Positions 59,896 to 64,000 of a stretch of DNA of 64,000 nt are shown in pieces. The notes beneath the pieces are model-generated. The model saw nothing but the letters and a program-made list of their open reading frames with translations, did no database searches and was not told the DNA's origin. How positions within the stretch are numbered: position 1 is the stretch's first letter; the number at the start of each line of letters is the position of its first letter. The stretch is from Nocardia transvalensis (GTDB taxonomy: Bacteria > Actinomycetota > Actinomycetes > Mycobacteriales > Mycobacteriaceae): contig NZ_JADLQQ010000005.1 in the NCBI RefSeq assembly GCF_015477765.1, positions 496,001 to 560,000 of the forward strand, given 5' to 3'. A program made the position numbers and the translations under genes.

Positions 59896-60657
59896 TCAGC
59901 GGGGTGACGGATACCATTCGATGCGGCCGCCCTGGAAATCCTGCGCTCTGCCGCCGTTGTAGTCGTACTCGTCGCTGATCGGGTATCCGTACCGCCCGTT
60001 CTCCCAGTTCTGGCTCGCCCAGATGTCTCTGATTGCGCCGACTACCACGCGGGCGCCGGTGCCGGCCGACCAGTAGATCGAGCCGCCTTCGAAATGCTGC
60101 CCTGCCCCGTTGTCCCTGGCCCGGAACTCGTCGATGACCGGGAAGCCGAGCCTGCCGTCCTCCCAGGACAGGGTGGCCCACTTGTCGCGGATCGCTCCCC
60201 AGGTGTTGTGTGCTCCGGTCGTGCGGGACCAGTGCACCGTCCCGCCCTCGAAGTGGTTGAACCGTCCCGGCTTACGGGTCGCGAGCTCTCTGGTGGTCGG
60301 GTATCTCAACGCCCCGTTCTCCCAGCCGAGTTCGCCCCACTTGGCTCGAATCGCACCGCCGATCTGATTGGCGTGCCCACCGGATACCAGGGGATGCCAA
60401 TAGATCGAGCTGTCCCTCTCGAATGCCTGCCAGCGGCCGCCGCGGGCGGCATCGGACTCCGGGTTTATCGGATAGCCGAAGAAGGCGTAGCCACCGACTT
60501 CGTCGTATTCGACCCGTATGGCTCCGTAGATCGGATAAGGCTGCGCGGAGGCGTCGGCGGGAGTCAGGGTCAGGGCGGTGAGCGCCGCGAGAACTGTAGC
60601 GGCCCGGATCGGGCGGGCAGAGCGACGCCGATCGTGCCTCGTGTGATCGGCTGACAT
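59896..60657 (-). CDS. Secreted protein with four LGFP repeats
   Basis: Exported protein of 253 residues. After a signal peptide (cut near residue 39, ADASA-QPYP) it is almost wholly four LGFP units, each with a G-A-I-R-x-x-W start and an H-F-E-G-G end: AIRVEYDEVGGYAFFGYPIN, AIRAKWGELGWENGALRYPT, AIRDKWATLSWEDGRLGFPV and AIRDIWASQNWENGRYGYPI. LGFP repeats anchor proteins to the arabinogalactan/mycolate cell wall. No enzyme domain is attached. The start follows AAGGAG, and TAAAAT (60694-60689) is a good -10. Confidence 0.9.
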   Translation of the reverse strand: MSADHTRHDRRRSARPIRAATVLAALTALTLTPADASAQPYPIYGAIRVEYDEVGGYAFFGYPINPESDAARGGRWQAFERDSSIYWHPLVSGGHANQIGGAIRAKWGELGWENGALRYPTTRELATRKPGRFNHFEGGTVHWSRTTGAHNTWGAIRDKWATLSWEDGRLGFPVIDEFRARDNGAGQHFEGGSIYWSAGTGARVVVGAIRDIWASQNWENGRYGYPISDEYDYNGGRAQDFQGGRIEWYPSPR

Positions 60658-60928
60658 GGCTTCTCCTTATGCCCCCCGAGCAGCAGATATTTTACCACTC
60701 GGCCGGTGAATTCCCTACGGGCCCATATTGATTTCGGTCCCCTGAGCGAGCCCCGCGCGCTTCCGAAAACCTGCTACCCCCCGCTCACTCGGCAGCGTGG
60801 GCGCACCAGGCTGCGGGCGACATGCGGCGTCCGCAGCGGACACCCATACCTCGAGTTAGCTATGGTGTTGTTGCTCAGCTGGAATTCTCGACAAATTGTC
60901 CCCTCAACACCACTAATACGAGGTTGCC

Positions 60929-62332
60929 ATGGGATATCTGGCTTCGCGAGTAGTGCGCTGGGCCATCGTCGCGGTCGCGGTCGGGACGGCGACGACCGGA
61001 ACCGTCGCCGCGGAACCGACGCCGGTGCCGGTACAGCCGGTCCTGCCGTTCGGGGTGCTGCCCGCCCCGCCGGAGTCCGATCCCGCCTTCTACAACCCGC
61101 CCGCCGAGGTGGTCGCGGCGAAGCAGCCCGGGGAGATCATTGCCGCGCGCGAGGTGCACGTGGGGTTCGAAGCGCTGCTGCCGATCAATGTCGACGCCTG
61201 GCAGCTGTCGTTTCGCTCGACCGACCATCTGGACCGGCCGATCGCGGCCGTGACGACCGTGATGAAACCGCGCGGCGGCGACGGCGGCCAACCGTGGAAC
61301 CTGCTGTCCTATCAGTTCGCGGTGGACACCGATGGCCCACGGTACTGCTCACCGTCCTACGCGCTCCAGCAAGGCGCGGTGCCCCCACCCCTGACCGGCT
61401 CACTCCTCGTGGGCACCGAGTTCCTCTTCCCGATCACGGCCGTCGGTGCCGGGTGGGTGGTGAACATGCCCGATTTCGACGGACCGAACATGGCATTCGG
61501 CGCGGGACCGCTCAACGGGCGTATCACGCTCGACAGCGTGCGCGCGGCGGAGAACTTCCTGCCGCTGGGATTGCGAGGCACGGATACGAAGGTGGCCCTG
61601 GCCGGATACTCCGGCGGTGCGATCCCGTCCGGCCATGCCGCCGAAATGCATCCGTCCTACGCGCCCGAGCTGAATATTGTCGGGGTCGCGGAGGGAGGCA
61701 TCGCCGCAGACCTGCGGGCCGTGGTGGAGCTGGCCAACGGCAATCTGGCCTCCGGACTGTTGCTCAGCGGAATATTCGGTGCCGCACGGGAATACGACGA
61801 GCTGGCGGCTTACCTCGACCAGCACATGAATCCGGCCTTGAAAGCGCTGGGGTCGGTTAAATCCGGTCTGTGCTACCTGTATTCGCTCCCCGTTCTCCCC
61901 TTCCTGCCCTACGAGCAGATGTTCGACATCCCCGATCCCTTCCACGGCCCGGTACCCGATCAGGTCTTCGACGCGCTGAGTATGGGCCATGCCGTGCCGA
62001 AGGTGCCGATGTTCATGTTCAACGCCAATCCCGACTGGGTCATGCCCATCGGCGCGGTCAACGCCCTGGTGGACTACTACTGCCACGATCCCGAAGCGCG
62101 CGTGCTGTACACCCGCGACCACTTCAGCGAGCACATCACGGCCGAATACGTTGCCGTGGCACAGGAACTCATCTGGCTCAAGGATCGCTTCGACGGCGTC
62201 CCGGTCGCCCCCGGGTGCGAGATCCGCGACGAGGGCTCGATGCTCCTGGACCCCGCGAGCTGGCCGGCCTGGCTCCAGAGCGCGGGAACCCTGCTCGCCG
62301 CGGCGGTGCAACAACCCATCGGCCAGCGCTGA
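60929..62332 (+). CDS. Secreted lipase of the LIP family
   Basis: Exported alpha/beta hydrolase of 467 residues. The signal peptide ends near residue 28 (TGTVAA-EP). The nucleophile is Ser228 in VALAGYSGGAIPSGHAAE, the acid is in MFMFNANPDWVMPIGAVN and the His in YTRDHFSEHI. PDPAFYNPP-type start, PWNLLSYQFAVDT and VNMPDFDGPNMAFGAGPLNG are typical of secretory lipases (PF03583), which are numerous in Nocardia and Rhodococcus. It is divergent from the LGFP gene with a 270-base shared regulatory region. Confidence 0.9.
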   Translation: MGYLASRVVRWAIVAVAVGTATTGTVAAEPTPVPVQPVLPFGVLPAPPESDPAFYNPPAEVVAAKQPGEIIAAREVHVGFEALLPINVDAWQLSFRSTDHLDRPIAAVTTVMKPRGGDGGQPWNLLSYQFAVDTDGPRYCSPSYALQQGAVPPPLTGSLLVGTEFLFPITAVGAGWVVNMPDFDGPNMAFGAGPLNGRITLDSVRAAENFLPLGLRGTDTKVALAGYSGGAIPSGHAAEMHPSYAPELNIVGVAEGGIAADLRAVVELANGNLASGLLLSGIFGAAREYDELAAYLDQHMNPALKALGSVKSGLCYLYSLPVLPFLPYEQMFDIPDPFHGPVPDQVFDALSMGHAVPKVPMFMFNANPDWVMPIGAVNALVDYYCHDPEARVLYTRDHFSEHITAEYVAVAQELIWLKDRFDGVPVAPGCEIRDEGSMLLDPASWPAWLQSAGTLLAAAVQQPIGQR

Positions 62333-62439
62333 GTGTGCCGGTAATGACTTTTGTCATTGCCGGACCATGGTGTAACCCATAGGAATTCGGTGACTGGGCT
62401 TACTACTGGCGCCGACCTGTGTCCGTGATCGTAGAAGTC

Positions 62440-63429
62440 ATGAACAGCACAAGTCGCAGCCCGCAAGACCTCCGCGGTCCGGGGCGCAATGACGACATCA
62501 TCACGACACGCGGCCTGCGCCGGACCTATGGGCACGGCAAGACCGCGTTCGAGGCGGTCAAAGGCGTGGATCTCCGGGTCGCCGAGGGAGAGGTCTTCGC
62601 GTTGCTGGGCACGAACGGTGCCGGTAAGACCTCGACGCTCGACCTGCTGGAGGGGCTGGCCGCCCCGTCGGCGGGTGCCGTCGAGGTGTTCGGCCTCGAC
62701 CCGCGCAGGGACCGCGCCCAGGTCCGCGCCCAGGTCGGCATCATGTTGCAGTCCGGCGGGCTGCCTGCCGAGTTGACCGTCCTCGAAACGCTCGAGATGT
62801 GGCGCGGGACGTGCACCGACCCCACGACCACCGACACGGTCCTCGCACAGGTCGACCTGGCCGATCGTGCCGACGTTCGTGTCGGTGCGCTGTCGGGCGG
62901 TGAGCAGCGCCGCGTCGATCTGGCGTGTGCCCTGCTGGGGCGGCCTCGGTTGCTGTTTCTCGACGAGCCGACGACGGGGCTCGATCCGGAGAGCCGCCGT
63001 GCGACGTGGCGGCTGCTCGCAGATCTCACCTCGTCCGGCGTGACCATCGTGCTCACGACGCACTATCTGGAGGAGGCGGAGGCGCTGGCCGACCGGATAG
63101 CGATCATGCACAGGGGCGAGATCGCACGGTCGGGCACGCTGCGCGAGATCGTCGACGGTCATCCGGCGCGGATCGTCTTCGACCACCCCGGGCTGCCGTT
63201 GCCGCAGCTGCGCGACGCGCGGATCGACGCGCAGGCACGCGTCACCGTCGACACACACGACCTGCAGGGTCACCTGTTCGAACTGCTCGGCTGGGCGCGT
63301 ACGCACGGTCTTCGGCTGGGCGGGCTCGAGGCCCGTGCGGCCTCCCTGGAGTCGGTTTTCCTGGACATTGCCAACGATCCGGCCGACGCGTCGGCGGCCA
63401 CCCCCGAATTGATCGGAGCATCTCGATGA
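62440..63429 (+). CDS. ABC transporter ATP-binding protein (ABC-2 export type)
   Basis: Nucleotide-binding subunit of about 329 residues. Walker A LLGTNGAGKTSTLDLLEG, Q-loop IMLQSGGLPAELTVLE, ABC signature GALSGGEQRRVDLACALLGR, Walker B LLFLDEPTTGLDPESR and the switch His in VLTTHYLEEAEALADRIAIM. The C-terminal extension is that of DrrA/daunorubicin-type exporters. Its stop overlaps the start of the permease gene (ATGA), so the two make one exporter. An earlier in-frame GTG at 62419 is possible. Confidence 0.92.
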   Translation: MNSTSRSPQDLRGPGRNDDIITTRGLRRTYGHGKTAFEAVKGVDLRVAEGEVFALLGTNGAGKTSTLDLLEGLAAPSAGAVEVFGLDPRRDRAQVRAQVGIMLQSGGLPAELTVLETLEMWRGTCTDPTTTDTVLAQVDLADRADVRVGALSGGEQRRVDLACALLGRPRLLFLDEPTTGLDPESRRATWRLLADLTSSGVTIVLTTHYLEEAEALADRIAIMHRGEIARSGTLREIVDGHPARIVFDHPGLPLPQLRDARIDAQARVTVDTHDLQGHLFELLGWARTHGLRLGGLEARAASLESVFLDIANDPADASAATPELIGASR

Positions 63430-64000
63430 CCACCCTCGCGACACCTACCACACGTTTTCGCCGCCGCCCGCTCGCCGCGCTCGCCAAGGCCGAGTATCTG
63501 CAGTTCCGGCGGAACAAGACGCTGGTCTGGATGGCGACCGCCTTTCCGGTCGGAATCCCGCTGGCCATGTATTTCATCGCCATCGGGGATGAGGCACCGA
63601 CGTCGGCTGCGGCGGCGATGGCGTTCGAGTTGCTCGCGTTGTCGGCCTTGCTGTTCGTGCAGTACTACTCGGTGCTGTCGATGGTCACCACACGCCGCAG
63701 CGAGGGCGTGTTGAAACGGCTGCGCACCGGGGAGGCGGCCGACTGGCAGATCCTGACCGCCCCGGCCGTTCCCGGTGCGCTGGTGACGATTTCGTGCACC
63801 CTCGTCGTCGCTGCGGCGGTGTACGGCGCGGGCGCACCCGCCCCGGTCAACCCCTTCGCGATAGCGCTCGCTGTCCTCGGCGGAGTCGTCCTGTTCTCAC
63901 TGCTTGCCCTGGCGACCAGTGCGGTCACCAAGAATGCCGAAGCCGCGCAGATCACCTCGCTGCCGGTGATCACGATCGCGATGCTCGGCCTCGCGTCCAT
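63426..64000 (+). CDS. ABC-2 type permease (3' end cut by window edge)
   Basis: Membrane subunit partner of the preceding ATPase; 191 codons seen. It begins with a basic N-terminus (FRRRPLAALAKAEYLQFRRN) and then shows hydrophobic helices near 33-53, 66-88, 108-135 and 142-165. VVLFSLLALATSAVTKNAEA followed by AQITSLPVITIAMLGLA is the typical core of ABC-2 exporters, so about two more helices remain beyond the edge. Substrate unknown; drug or lipid export is usual for this type. Confidence 0.88.
   Translation, partial: MTTLATPTTRFRRRPLAALAKAEYLQFRRNKTLVWMATAFPVGIPLAMYFIAIGDEAPTSAAAAMAFELLALSALLFVQYYSVLSMVTTRRSEGVLKRLRTGEAADWQILTAPAVPGALVTISCTLVVAAAVYGAGAPAPVNPFAIALAVLGGVVLFSLLALATSAVTKNAEAAQITSLPVITIAMLGLAS

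Overview
The window looks like a chromosomal segment of a high-GC, mycolic-acid actinomycete, most likely Nocardia or a close relative (inferred from gene content and order; no search was run). The first 32 kb keep the gene order known from Mycobacterium tuberculosis around Rv2221c-Rv2236c: glnE, glnA2, hip1/caeA, panB, a CHAD protein, RNase HI/phosphatase, a C4 zinc-ribbon protein, a Nif3-like protein, cobC, ptpA, a SURF1-like protein and cobD. Extra genes are inserted between them. Further signs of this group are an LGFP-repeat secreted protein, a LIP-type secreted lipase, arylamine N-acetyltransferase and many lipoproteins.

Layout. 0-16.3 kb: nitrogen metabolism (glnE truncated at the left edge, glnA2), the Hip1 protease, pantothenate synthesis, a coupled lipoprotein-peptidase-CHAD trio, an RNase II-type ribonuclease, an SPFH protein and a TetR-alcohol dehydrogenase pair. 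16.5-17 kb: RNase P RNA on the minus strand with its terminator. 17-25.7 kb: hydrolase, GNAT, RNase HI/phosphatase, zinc ribbon, OsmC, Nif3, CobC, PtpA and SURF1. 25.7-31.2 kb: a variable insertion zone. It holds degenerate repeats, a HIT-deaminase fusion, a frameshifted methyltransferase and a complete ISL3-type transposon (28559-31143) with 23-bp inverted repeats, an 8-bp target duplication and a phosphoribosyltransferase passenger. 31.2-36.9 kb: cobD, a five-copy 41-bp tandem repeat next to a consensus ECF41 promoter and its sigma factor, alanine dehydrogenase, a stand-alone L7/L12 paralogue and a gamma-carbonic anhydrase. 36.9-41 kb: an orphan adenine-specific DNA methylase and an MFS transporter bracketed by pairs of a ~75-bp palindromic repeat. 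41-48.8 kb: an SDR/NTF2-like pair with a TetR regulator and clear operator, an ECF41 sigma factor with its FAD-oxidoreductase partner, a serine hydrolase, a glyoxalase-fold protein and a WYL regulator. 48.8-64 kb: mostly secreted or envelope proteins (DUF4232 lipoprotein, phage-type lysin, subtilase, LGFP protein, lipase, NAT), a ~1,822-residue fused acyl-CoA carboxylase broken by one missing base, and the start of an ABC exporter cut by the right edge.

System-level points. Two ECF41 sigma factors carry the WLPEP, DGGG and NPDKL signatures. Each has a matching promoter: TGTCACA-N16-CGTC before the first and TGTCACG-N16-TGTC before the oxidoreductase that overlaps the second. The ~75-bp palindromic element occurs six times, mostly right behind stop codons, and two tandem pairs with the same 124-bp spacing flank the MFS gene. 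Three otherwise well-conserved reading frames (methyltransferase, transposase, acyl-CoA carboxylase) are each broken by one small indel, so either recent decay or sequence error must be considered.
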